Source: Apteryx mantelli (taxonomy: Eukaryota; Chordata; Aves; Apterygiformes; Apterygidae). From it: a stretch of 64,000 nt of DNA. The notes under the pieces were generated by a model, which saw only the letters and a program-made list of their open reading frames with translations, made no database searches and was not told the DNA's origin. The position numbers were made by a program, and so were the translations under genes. This document shows, piece after piece, positions 51,116 through 61,500 of this stretch. Within the stretch, counting starts at the first letter, position 1. The number at the start of each line of letters is the position of its first letter. The DNA is taken from NCBI RefSeq assembly GCF_036417845.1, contig NC_090020.1:35696425-35760424 (forward strand), in the 5' to 3' direction.

Positions 51116-53082
51116 CGTATACCGAATATTCTGAAGAAAATGTTGTTGAAAGCCTTATACAACAAGCTTATTACTTTATTTTAGTAATCTTACAAGATAT
51201 ATCCCTATGTTAAGGTTTTCATTTCAGGAAAAAGGTATCAGCAGTGGAACTTACAAAATTACTGTTACTGTTGCAATATTTATTGCCTCTGAATATTTAC
51301 AAGTCTTGCCAGGGAAATGAAGTGATGATAAATGAGGGAACAAGAATGTCATTCTGGTACTAACTGGCGATCTCCTAACCCTGGATTAGTAAAAACAGTA
51401 TGTTAGTTTTGTTAGTTCTGCAAGCTGCCAAATACATACAGTTAACCTGAGGAACAAGGATTTTCAAAATAATTTGAGGAAACTCAAAGAAAATTGAATG
51501 CCTATCTACCTAAGAATTCTTCAAATACTCTTTAAATGAAGGATTGGTATAATTATGAGTATTTGCTATGGAAGAAGAAGTTGCTTTAAAGGAACTCCAG
51601 GTTTTCACTTCTGAGTGCACTCAAAGGATGCTTATACATAAGCTGTCATAAAGGTCCATTCTGATCTCTCTGCTGTTCAACATGCATGAGATTGGCACAT
51701 AGATAAAATATCTTCAGTCCCACAAAATCTCTTTGTTGCAGTGGGTTTATCTTTTTTCCATTGTTACATTCTTAATAGAAAAGTATTCTGAGTATTACCT
51801 TCCTTAAGTATTAGAAAAAGAATAGCTGTGCAGCCTGAAACTAAGCTAAAAAAACATATTTTACTTCAAAGAATGCAGGCATGTTAGAAAACTTACAGGT
51901 AGTCTGTACTTGCATGTACTTACATGATTATATTAGAATTGATACTCCTATTGAGGATCTTTGCTAACAACAGGAATTTTGACAATCCCAAAGATTCAGT
52001 CCAGTGAAGAGAAAAATATTACCAGTGGGTTATGAGAAGCACTAGCACATACCACTACCATTCATAATCATTACTCAAGGCCATGTTATCTGTTAGAGAT
52101 GAGCAAACACTTTTTAATGGTTATGAGACTGTTTAAGCTTTAGCATTTAACTTCACATTCAGGCTGCAGTAACAGTAACAAGGCCACTTTCAGTGAGCTG
52201 CTGCTAAAAAGAATAGTGTGTCAGTATTAGACTCTCACATGGCTACAGATCGGACTTTTTTTTTCCACCAGAATAGTTTTCAGCCATATCTATTACATGA
52301 TCAGAAGGGCTATGCGAGTGTGCTAGCACTATGGAAGCAGAAAATTAAACTAGTCTTCTTTTACTTTAGAAGTACAACAAGGAGAGGAGAGGAACACACT
52401 GTAGATGGAGAATGCAAAAGGTGAGGAAGAAAGGAATACTGAGCTCACCCTTCCTGGTGACATACACATTAGACAGGCTTACCTAATCCTTGGGGGCCAT
52501 TACACCCAAGAAATACCACTGGAATTTAGAAAAGTGCAGAATTCAATATTTATCTACTGAAAAATTTTCATGTTAAAATTAACATTCACAGCCTAGAAAC
52601 TGAAATATCTGTACTCAAATTTTGAGAAATTGCTACTTGATTTTACTACAGAAATATTAACTATGCTATTTTTCTGGTACTCAGAATGCTAGTCCCACTA
52701 TTCAGAATGCTTCTACGTGGGAATCCGCTTCCACGGAAGCCGCATGGCTCTGAACATCCCTGCTCCCTTATACATATTTTCTGCTGCACTCTAAGCCTGT
52801 TAACACAGTCCTGAGGCCAACACAAAAGCAGTAAAAGGAACAAAATGACAGTCCCTTCATAGTCTCTGTATTACAAGAAAAATTTCCTAGAAATCCAACC
52901 ATTTGCTCTACAGGCTGCATAGCAGTATTGCAGCAGCCACAGCCTAATGTCAAGGGCACAGATCTGTTTGCATAGGAATAGCCAGGGCTCACTATACCAA
53001 GAGTTCATAAACCCAGCTAGGCCCCAGAGGATGTAACAGAGAGATACGAAGGCAGAGTGTACATTTAATGGAAACCTGAAGC

Positions 53083-53088
53083 TTTATT
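53083..53088 (-). terminator. Possible minus-strand poly(A) signal
   Basis: AATAAA on the minus strand lies about 500 bp upstream of CKS2, on the antisense side of its CpG-island promoter. It could end a short divergent transcript. A hexamer alone is weak evidence. Confidence 0.3.
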
Positions 53089-53340
53089 AGCAGATCGGAG
53101 CAGGCTTCCTCCCCACCGCCTGCCATGAGCAACCCCCACAAGGCCGGCCCTGCAGAGCGGAGCACTACAGCTGCTTATGCTGCCAGGAGGGCCCGGGGCG
53201 GCCGCAGCAGCCATACCAACGCATCGCCACACGACAGAGGAGCAGCAGCTCCAGCCACTAACGTCCCCGATGCTCTCGCGCACACACCGCCGAGTGGGCT
53301 CTAGAAACTGCTGGAACCGCCCGGCCCCCGGCCGCAGCTG

Positions 53341-53640
53341 GCCAATCACGGCGCCGCCGGTGCTCACGCGGGGCGCCGCTGCCTTGGAAACGCCGCAGAG
53401 CCCAGAACTCACGTTCGGGCCGACGTGCGCGCGCCTCCGCCCCGCTTCCAACCGTCACCCTCTTACGCAATCCTGCACTGTCGCTTCCGGGGATTGGTGG
53501 AAAGGCGAGAGCCCGTCTCCGCCGGCGCGGCCGCGCGGCACGCCATTGGCTGGCCCAGCCCGCCAATGAGCATGGAGCTGCTAGATTCAAATCGAGTGGG
53601 GCGCGGCAGTGGGCGGTTAGTCTTCAGCAGCCGTCCGTGA
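53341..53640 (+). promoter_or_regulatory. CKS2: CKS2 promoter: CCAAT boxes plus CHR
   Basis: The CpG island just upstream of CKS2 carries CCAAT boxes at 53341-53347 (GCCAATC), 53492-53497 (inverted, GATTGG), 53545-53549 (inverted) and 53563-53567. An inverted CHR element (TTCAAA, the complement of TTTGAA) follows at 53586-53591. Several NF-Y sites followed by a CHR near the start of transcription is the standard arrangement of G2/M genes bound by the DREAM and MMB complexes, and fits CKS2, a late cell-cycle gene. There is no TATA box. Transcription probably starts between the CHR and about 53640. Confidence 0.8.
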
Positions 53641-53682
53641 GGGGAGTGTGCTGTGCTGTTACTGCCGCCACCGCCTCGCGCC

Positions 53683-53741
53683 ATGGCCCACAAGCAGATC
53701 TACTATTCCGACAAGTACTTCGACGAGCAGTACGAGTACCG
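53683..53741 (+). CDS. CKS2: CKS2 exon 1 coding part
   Basis: The ATG at 53683 has G at +4 and C at -3 (GCGCCATGG, a fair initiation context). The exon ends in phase 2 at TACCG before GTACGAG. This donor is weak: it lacks the usual A/G at +4 and G at +5, and part of it repeats the exon sequence just upstream. Confidence 0.95.
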
Positions 53742-56338
53742 GTACGAGACCGGGGCGAGGGGCGTGTGCTCCCTGCCGGCTCTTGCTGGGGGCGGCTCGG
53801 GCAGGCGCCTCTCCCGCGGTCAGGGGGGAAGGCCCCGGTGGTCGCGGTCGGGAGTGCGGCCCCAGAGAGCGGCTCCGCTCCGCCGCCTACGCGGTGGCCT
53901 CCAGCTGGCGGGAGGGGCAGCGCCTCGCCTCCTCAGCACGGGCCCTCGCGGAGCTTTCGGCCGCTGGCGTGAGGCGGGGGGATGGGGCGCTGGTCTGGGG
54001 CGCTTCCGGAGTGGCCTCCGGTGAGCGGGCAGCGCCGACCCCGGTCAGGGGGCCCCGAAAGGGGGGAGGGGGTGGGGGCGAAGCCCGCTGGGCCCCCGCG
54101 GCGGTGGCGGGGGGGCGCTCAGCCCCTAGCGACGAGACTGGGGCGGCAGCCCCGGCTGCCCCGCTCCTCTGGTGGCGCGATCGCTACCCGCACGGCCCGG
54201 CGGCGGCGCCTCCCCCCGCGTGTGCCTCCGAGGCTGCCGCGGTCCTGCCGCCTCGCTCTATATGCCCCGGCGAAGTGAAGTTGGGTATTCAAACCCAGGC
54301 GTTCAGGAGTCTACAGAACTGGGGGTAACGTCTTGTACTGCCTCAGTAACTGATGCTGTTAAAGTTTAATCCCTCAAGCTTACCTGAAATTGCTACTACA
54401 AAGCAGCTTTTTGCTCATCTCTGTATGTAGAAATATAAGTGCCAGTTAATTAGTTGACTTTTACTATTAAAGTCGCTTAGTCTCAAAAGCTAGACTGAAT
54501 ACTTGTCTTTGCTTTCTATTAAGTAATAAAAGAACTTGCAAATGTGAGAAGCAGGCTTTGTGCTTCTCCTCAGTTGGCAGATCAGGCTTTAAGTGCAGTT
54601 AACGTTCTGTGCTTCCCAACTACCACCACCTTAATATCTGAGAGGAAAAATATATATTTGTGATTGCAAAATACTAATAGGAGTGATCTTATATGAACTT
54701 TGCACTTTAGAGTGATTGATATTTTAAATCCAATTAGTCTAATGGGTGGTATGACAGCCACCTGCCAGGGGTATGTATACCTCTATACAAGTAGAGTGAT
54801 TATAACATGCTGGGGAATGACTCATTTCAGGAAGTAGGAAGATGTAATGTTTTGTAGGCAGAGTGAACTTCAAACTGTCTTTTGGAACTGATGCATGGTA
54901 ATCAAATTAATTAGTAGTACCAATCAACACCTGAGGCTAGAGAAGATGTTGGCATAACTGACCTTGCTTACTATCTTTCAATATAGATATGTACAAGTTT
55001 TAGTGTTGACCAAGACAGGCATTGAGTTATGTAATGTGAGATTAATTATTGAACTTCTACAGACATGTGATGCTGCCAAGAGAACTTTCAAAACAAGTAC
55101 CAAAAACCCATCTAATGTCTGAAGAGGAATGGAGGCGACTTGGTGTTCAGCAAAGTCTTGGCTGGGTTCATTATATGATCCATGAACCAGGTAAGCACAG
55201 ATGAAAAAAGGAGTCTAAACCATCAACTGTCTGGTGCCCAGAACTGAAGGTTCAAGTGTATAATTGCTTTTGCTCTAGAATCCAATTGGAAGTTCCTACT
55301 AGATGTTTAGACTTCTCTTTATCTGCTTGCTACTCTAGCTGCTTGGGAAAGCAGGCAATGTAGCAGCCTTTAATATCTCAGTGATGGCCCCAAACTTTAT
55401 ACAGCAGTGTATTTTTATATCATGAAACAGTACATTTTCATACTCTCAAAACCCTAGCAGATGCCCTCCTGGACAAGGTCCTTTGTGAGCGTTCAGGAGA
55501 GTCTACAGCATAGTTTGAGCTCTAGCTACACTGCCTGCTAAAAGCTACACTAAAGCCACAGTCTTTCAATTAATGGGGTATGAAGCTCTAAAACTTGACT
55601 ATATATATATAGTCATGTATAGTGTACTAAAAACAGCCATTCAGGATAACATTGGTAAGACTGACCAAAGGGTAACTTAATTGGTAATGATGAATTGCAA
55701 CCAGTCCTGTGGAGTTCCAAACTTCCAAAGATCCAGAAGAAACAATTAGCCTAATCCTCCAGTGTTTGCCTCATCTGGACAACTTTGATATTTTGAAAGT
55801 ATTGCCTGGGGCTTTTTTGGAGGAGCTGACAAGTCAGGTCAACAGTTATGTTTATACAGGCAGCTTACATTAAAGTGGCTCTTGTTGATGCTTGACAGTC
55901 AGTATGTATGTGACCAGGACAATATCACTAGCTGGTTAGAGTAAACTAGTGATAAAGCTCATGAAATAGCCTAGTGTACAGAGACAGAACTAGTACCAAG
56001 TCTGCTGTATTTTTCTGTACTTCCTTCCTGTAAATATCTCAAATTTAGAGGACTGCCAAATTCCAGTATAAAACTTTTGAAAGCATCTGTTTAGTTGTTT
56101 AAGGTTACTGCAAAGTGGTTCTTGAAATTGTTCTGCATGGGGAGCTGTCTGAGGTCTTAATTTTTTAGTCTATTTAATATCTGACAGTAAGCTTCAGTTA
56201 TTGTTCGAGCTCTCTTGAACAGAAGAAGACCCTGTAATCAGGATTTAAGGACAGACTAATGCTTTGTTCAATTTTATTTCCACAGAGCCACACATTCTTC
56301 TTTTCAGAAGACCTCTTCCAAAGGATGAGCAAAAATGA
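53683..56338 (+). CDS. CKS2: CKS2, Cdk regulatory subunit 2, complete (3 exons)
   Basis: The gene encodes a small protein that binds Cdk1/Cdk2, recognises phosphothreonine on Cdk substrates and is needed for meiotic and mitotic progression. The exons 53683-53741, 55063-55190 and 56286-56338 join in phase to 240 nt, giving 79 residues plus TGA, the exact family length. The start [19 protein letters not shown], the middle [20 protein letters not shown] and the end [10 protein letters not shown] identify CKS2 and not CKS1B (which has SHKQ, DDEEFEYR and KKPKK). Visible key features are the HEPEPH hinge (60-65) and the phosphate-binding residues K11, R20, S51, W54 and R71. Compared with mammals, Q16 replaces His and E77 replaces Gln; both are mild. 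Introns are 1321 and 1095 nt. It lies about 30 kb from SHC3 and 2.2 kb from SECISBP2 in conserved order. Confidence 0.98.
53742..55062 (+). other. CKS2: CKS2 intron 1
   Basis: The first 550 bases are still CpG-island sequence, so long open frames on both strands here are artefacts. The remainder is AT-rich. It ends with the acceptor TTGAACTTCTACAG. No other gene is seen. Confidence 0.9.
55063..55190 (+). CDS. CKS2: CKS2 exon 2
   Basis: The exon encodes [19 protein letters not shown] through to [10 protein letters not shown] (about residues 21-62), after completing an Arg codon. The donor is GTAAGC. It contains the Cdk-contacting core, W54 and the start of the HEPEPH hinge. Confidence 0.97.
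55191..56285 (+). other. CKS2: CKS2 intron 2
   Basis: The intron opens with GTAAGC and closes with TTTTATTTCCACAG. The sequence is AT-rich with no recognisable gene or repeat. Confidence 0.9.
56286..56338 (+). CDS. CKS2: CKS2 exon 3, coding end
   Basis: It encodes [17 protein letters not shown] and TGA at 56336-56338. The 3' UTR follows. Confidence 0.97.
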
Positions 56339-56625
56339 ACTACCTTCTAGAAATCTCCTAAATCTTCTTCTGGAACTTTATGTATATGAGTGTATATATG
56401 TTGGTAGTATTCAGTGAATACTTGAAAATGTACAAAACATACATCCATACCTGTGCATGAGCTGTATTATTCACAGCAACAAAGCTCAGTCAAATGCAAT
56501 TCCAAGTAGGCTGCTATGGTGTTCAAAGATTAATGAAATTTTTCTTTACTGTTAATGTAAGTGCCTATTTGACTTTTCATTGAATTTTTGTTTATTAAAG
56601 TTTATGTTGCATGTTCTGACTAGAT
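56339..56625 (+). other. CKS2: CKS2 3' UTR and poly(A) signal
   Basis: An ATTAAA hexamer at 56594-56599 is followed by T/G-rich sequence, so the mRNA probably ends near 56615-56625. A second possible signal, AATAAA, lies at 56732-56737 and could give a longer form. Confidence 0.65.
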
Positions 56626-56739
56626 GATCACTTGTTACATGTGTTCAAAAACTTTCATACTGAGCTTTTCTGCTAAACAGTGTAGCATGTTCAAATCCAA
56701 TGGCTCACTTGTTCAGTAGTAGGCATAAAGAAATAAACT

Positions 56740-58380
56740 CTATTTTTAATGCTCTATAAATACCTAAATGTCTAAAGTTTTAATTCACCAGACAAAATGA
56801 CTATCTTGTGTGCTAGAAGGGGGGTATTCACTTGAGAGAACTTGGGAGTTGGCAAAGCTACTTTGTTTCTCTACAAGAACTGTTTTGCCCTACTGTCTTA
56901 TAGTTTCTGACCCTTACCTGAACCTGTCTTAAATCAAGTGGGTCCTACAACTGCTTCTAGCCAATTTAAAAATGAAACTGGTGGTGGTAATACTCAAGGT
57001 ATTCAATTAAGCAGGTGACATACTGTTAAATTGAGGTAATACTCAGACTAGTCTATGACATCCTAAAATTATAGGACTGTAAAGGTAATGATGATTATGA
57101 TAACTATTTATCCTGCAGTTACTTAAACTATCTCTGTGGTATAAACTTGTAAGATGCTAATTATACTAAACTTTATTAAGCTTTTTGCTCCTTCTTGGTT
57201 ACTTTGCTTGTACAAAACTATCTTCCTGTCTCAAACTTTAATTAGTCTGGGGTTTTAGCCTATACTTCCAGTCTTTCACTTTTTTTCTGGGAAGCTAAGC
57301 TGGTACTCTGTCTTGCTATGTAGACAGTAGTCCTTAAAAGCATTGTCAAAGTAAAGTGAGTGCTTTTCCTCTAATAAAAGCAGCTGCTGGTAGCAGGACA
57401 GTACAAACCCAACTTTAAGTATAAAGGTTCTAGGTCAACCCAGTAAAATTTGGATTAGTCCTTACTTAGAAACCTGTGTGCCAGCACAGGTGAGCTGGTG
57501 TATGGACTAAAGCTAACAAGTTCAGAGGTGACCAGTTGCTTCAAATGGGTCCCTGTGGCATACTGAAGCTCTCTAGTAGTGGCCCAACAATCAACTTTTT
57601 TGAATGGGTGCTTCAGTAGAACTTTGTTCAGTATTGGTGCGACTGTAGTGAGAATTGCAAGCTAGCATTAGATCTGTAAGGTTAGGAAGGCCAAAAGAAA
57701 CAGGAACATCTTCATGTCACTTAAATGATGTGGTACATGATCTTCCTGCATAATGTCAGCATGCAGTGAAGGTGATGTTACAGTGCCAGAAGGAGGTAAG
57801 TGACCTTATGGCCCTATATATAACTACTATGGCTGGAAGCTGTAGAGATCAGAGCTGTGTGGCCAAGATCTTAATATCCCATTGTGGATCCTTCATCCTA
57901 ACAAAGTATGATTCCTCAGTGTCCTTCCTATTGCTATGAACATGCTTGGTCATAGATGCTTATGTCAAATTTGATGAGGCAAGTCATCCTCATGGTCTTG
58001 ACTCTAGAATTGCTAGAGCTGCCTACTGTCGTGGTGGCTCTTGGTGCTGCACTGCAAGGCTCTAGTCTTGCCCCTAAGGTGGCGTTTCAGGCAGCCTAAC
58101 CAGAACCACCAGCAGAAACCGTCATCTTGAGCCTGGCTTTTCCTCAGGCCCTGGCGTCAGGCTCTTGGGTGTTGACTGCAGCTGCCCCTCTACCGTCGCT
58201 GGTCTTCAAAAGCCTTGGCGCCCCTCTGTTACCCCTCAGCAGAGGGATCAAGCAGGGCCGCGCACCTGCTCCGGGCTACCAACGGGATGTTCTGCTGAAC
58301 TGCCTTACCGGCTCTCGCCGTGCTCACCACGGCGGGGCCGCCCGGCACGGCCCGGCCCGGCCCGGCCCCCCCCGCCTGCC
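56740..58380. other. CKS2-SECISBP2 intergenic region
   Basis: The short, AT-rich gap between the two tandem genes rises into a CpG island from about 58140. I see no gene or repeat that I can name. Confidence 0.7.
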
Positions 58381-58530
58381 CCGGCTCGTTTGCCGCTGTC
58401 CCGCCCCCCCCCGCGCCCCGCCGGCCGTTGCTGATTGGCGGCGACGTCATCGGGCGGCGCCGGCGCCGGCTCGGAAGCGGGTGCGGAGCGCGGCGCGGCA
58501 CGGGGGCCGGGGCCGCGGCCCGTCCTCGCC
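58250..58530 (+). promoter_or_regulatory. SECISBP2: SECISBP2 CpG-island promoter
   Basis: The island lies directly before the first coding exon and extends through exon 1 to about 58930. It has an inverted CCAAT box (GATTGG, 58433-58438) and, 5 bases on, a CRE-like GACGTCA (58443-58449), plus many GC boxes and no TATA box. This is a housekeeping-type promoter. Start of transcription is probably between about 58450 and 58520. Confidence 0.75.
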
Positions 58531-58575
58531 ATGTCCGCGGAGCGGCGGCCGGGCGCGGGCGGCGGCGGCGGCGAG
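58531..58575 (+). CDS. SECISBP2: SECISBP2 exon 1 coding part
   Basis: The ATG is in a good context (CGCCATGT). The exon encodes 15 residues ending in Glu and is followed by the strong donor GTAAGG. The phase-0 join to GIKLSAEV in exon 2 copies the mammalian arrangement, which supports both the start and the boundary. Confidence 0.85.
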
Positions 58576-61500
58576 GTAAGGGCGGCGGCGACCCCCGCTC
58601 CGCTCCGCTCCCTCCCCCCGCCCCGGCCTCTTACGTAACCGGCGCGGCCCCCACGGGGGCCCCCGCGCTGGGGCAGGGCCGGGGCCGGCCTGCTCGCCCC
58701 CCGGAGGAGGCGCGGGGCTGCGGCCGCAGCGGGAGGTGCGAGTGCGCGACCCGCCGCGGGGAGGCCCGCGCTCCCCCGCCCTGCGCCCGGGGGGGTCGCT
58801 GCGGAGGGGGGGAGTCTTGCTAGAAAGGCCAGACCCGGGAGAGCAGAGGGTGCGTGAGCTGATGCCCAAAACCACGTCGCGTTTGGGGAGCGCGGAGTGC
58901 GCCGGCAGGGCGCGCAGGCGCCGCTGTCCCTTGAAAGACACAGCCACAAATCCCAAGTAATCAACGTGACGTTGCGTTGCACATGGGTTTCCTAGTCGGG
59001 CTGAGGTGGCCTTAAAGTAAGCCGCTAGCCTTAAATCACGGCTGCTTCCTGTAGCACGTTACTTGCTTAGTGAACATGGGGTTCCTGATACCTTACCTGC
59101 TCGTTCGGTATTGCCTCCCAAGTTTATATATATGTGTGTATATACATAAATATATATATATATACACATATATATTTATGTATCAGTACAGTATTTGTCA
59201 ATGTTAAAATGGATGTTCTGCATAGATTGGCTCTGCCTGATCACTGCAAGCTCTTTGGGTTCTGAATTTATCTGTTGTTTACTTAAGAAACCTCTTTAAA
59301 TGTTTACAACGGATGTGAGTGTTGAGCCACCAGAGGGTGCGCTGAGTCTTGTTTATCTGCTCAAGCATTGAAATTACTGTTCCTTTATTTTAAAAGGCTT
59401 AATGTGTTATTGTAGGTGTTGAAATGGGCTTTGGCAAGAAGTAAAAAGATCCCAATTATCCTGTAGTGCGTTAGTTACCCCAAAATATATAACCGACTAT
59501 AAAAATGACTTGTTGCATGTATTACAGTGAGTAAAACTATACAACACTGTCATGGCAATAAATACATTTTGAGTCTCATTTTGATGTCCCTTCATATAAG
59601 AGTATTTGGTTTAAGTCGATGGTAATTCAGAACAAATGGAAAATCAGTATGAATAGATTTGTGATGTGTCAAAAATGTTAGAAGGCTGCCTAATTTAATA
59701 TTCATTTCACATGAACTCCCTTAAAAATACTAATATACACAAAGCCATTGTTGTTAAATACTTCCAGAGTTGGATCTTGCAGTAATGGTAGTTACGTGTT
59801 AGGAGTTTTAGTTTATATTGTTATAATATAAAATAATGATTCTTATTTTGGAGTTTATTGCCTCTTGTGTCAAGCAGGCCTCTGTCATTTTTGTAATGGG
59901 GCTCTGTTAGTATTTCGTATTAAAGGTGGGCACATTAAAGAAAATAGTTTTCCAGAGCAGTCACATTTCTCTTAGAATTCCTTCTCCCTTTCCCTCCGTT
60001 TCCTTTCTGTGAACTTTATAGTTTTGCATGTTTTATTAGAAGAGCGCAAACTAACTCTTTCCTAGGATGGTTAAGCTCACCAGGATGCATATTTTTCACT
60101 TATAACATTAATCTCAAAATGCATGTAGCCAAAAAACGTTTTGTTTCTCAGGGCATCAAGTTATCAGCAGAGGTCAAACCGTTTGTTCCCAAACATGCGG
60201 CGGTAACTGTGGCATGGTCAGAACCCTCAGCAGCATGTGTCTTTCCTAGGTACTTAACTACATGCTACCCATTTGTTCAGGAACCAGCTCTGGATAAGTA
60301 TGTATATTTTCTGGATCTTATTTCTTGGGGTGTTTTTACCTTTCCAGTTTCTGACATTGAATACCAAGCTGAAGCTGTGACACGTTAATATTCTAATTGT
60401 AGAAATGCTTGTTCATTGTCTGCAGGATTTCAGTTTTGCATTTCTGTTCTTCGGGCATATGTCTGGTACCTAGCCTCTTGCTCATGAGGGCGTGTATCAT
60501 TACTGAGCATTAAAGAGAATAAGGGAAAGTGGTGTTGGTCTGTAGCGATTGATCTGGATATTTTATATTTGGGAAGGAGTTAAACCCACTCCTTGGGTGA
60601 CAAGAACAGTTGTTACAACAAGACTGAGATAAATACAGTTGTGTAAAAGGAAGAGGAAGATCCTCCAAGAAGGTTCTTCTTACTTTAAAACATTTAAATA
60701 ATGGATGGGATTTTTCCTGGATCTTCTTCCCCTCTCATTCCCTCATACCCCCCTGCAAAGGCAATTTCATTAAGAATGTTATGGGTTTCTAAATTTTTTT
60801 TTCTTATGAGGCCTAGAAACAGGTCTTCCATGTAGCTTTATAAATGTATTGTTAACCCTGCGGCAATCTAGAAATAAAGTCTGCATATCAGGATAGGAAA
60901 TAACTAAGTTTTGTAAGAACCTTGTCAGGTTCCATAATTCTGCAGAATGCTAAACAATTAATTTTGCAATTAATGCAAAATTATTGCAGTGTCCTAAGAA
61001 ATTCAGTTAGAGCCTTAGAGAACACATTCATTGTAAGCTTTCTTAGTACCACAACCATTTTATACTACAGGGAATCTCAGTATTTTCAATCCATTTTGGT
61101 TTTTAATTTAAATTTAACAGTGAGGTGAGTATGGCCTGATCTACAGTATTTTTTAACATTGAAAAAATCCAGCAGACAGCAGCAGTACTTCTGTGAACTT
61201 TTTGCCTTGCTGGGGGGTTGAACCATAGTTATCATTTTAACTCAGATGTGTTATTTTTCTTCTCTGTGTGTAAATTATGATAATGAGAATTGCTTTGACT
61301 TCAGTCTTTCAGAAATTAAACAAACAATAAGAAATGTGTTATCTGAAGTCTTATCTTGATAAGGATGTTTTTCTGTTTTCATTATCTACCCAAGGTTATG
61401 GTAAACTGTTATAAAAATTAAATGCAACTTTTTCAGACTGAGAAATTTCCTTTCTCCCTAAACAAATTTGGATCTCAGTATACAGTTTCTGCAGAAAGTG

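Larger units (their letters stand above)
23061..53080. other. SHC3-CKS2 intergenic region, about 30 kb
   Basis: I see no supported gene here. All open frames are short (mostly 60-125 codons), overlap on opposite strands and show no family signature. The named contents are decayed CR1 pieces (near 24040, 32830, 47730 and 50840), an A-run/C-run at 25842-25880, an isolated CRE at 27931, hairpins at 28751-28850, a palindrome at 34008, a duplicated 16-mer around an AT-rich block at 36501-36613, possible old repeats near 37360 and 45230, an X-box-like site at 41707 and small palindromes near 43242. The remainder shows nothing I can identify. Confidence 0.75.
58576..60151 (+). other. SECISBP2: SECISBP2 intron 1
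   Basis: The first 350 bases are CpG-island sequence and the rest is AT-rich. It holds a 16-bp-arm AT palindrome (59142-59183) and a CTCF-like site (59327-59342). The acceptor is TTTGTTTCTCAG. Confidence 0.85.

Noticed and set aside
53065-54369. Many long frames around CKS2 exon 1, up to 226 codons
   Set aside because: They overlap on both strands inside a CpG island and run through the verified CKS2 intron; none resembles a protein family.
58127-58982. Frames of up to 225 codons on both strands near SECISBP2 exon 1
   Set aside because: CpG-island artefacts; the real coding part is the 45-nt exon that joins exon 2 in phase.
60119-60151. Upstream extension of SECISBP2 exon 2 with its own ATG
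   Set aside because: The stretch is the polypyrimidine tract and acceptor (TTTGTTTCTCAG) of intron 1; the conserved peptide begins right after it.
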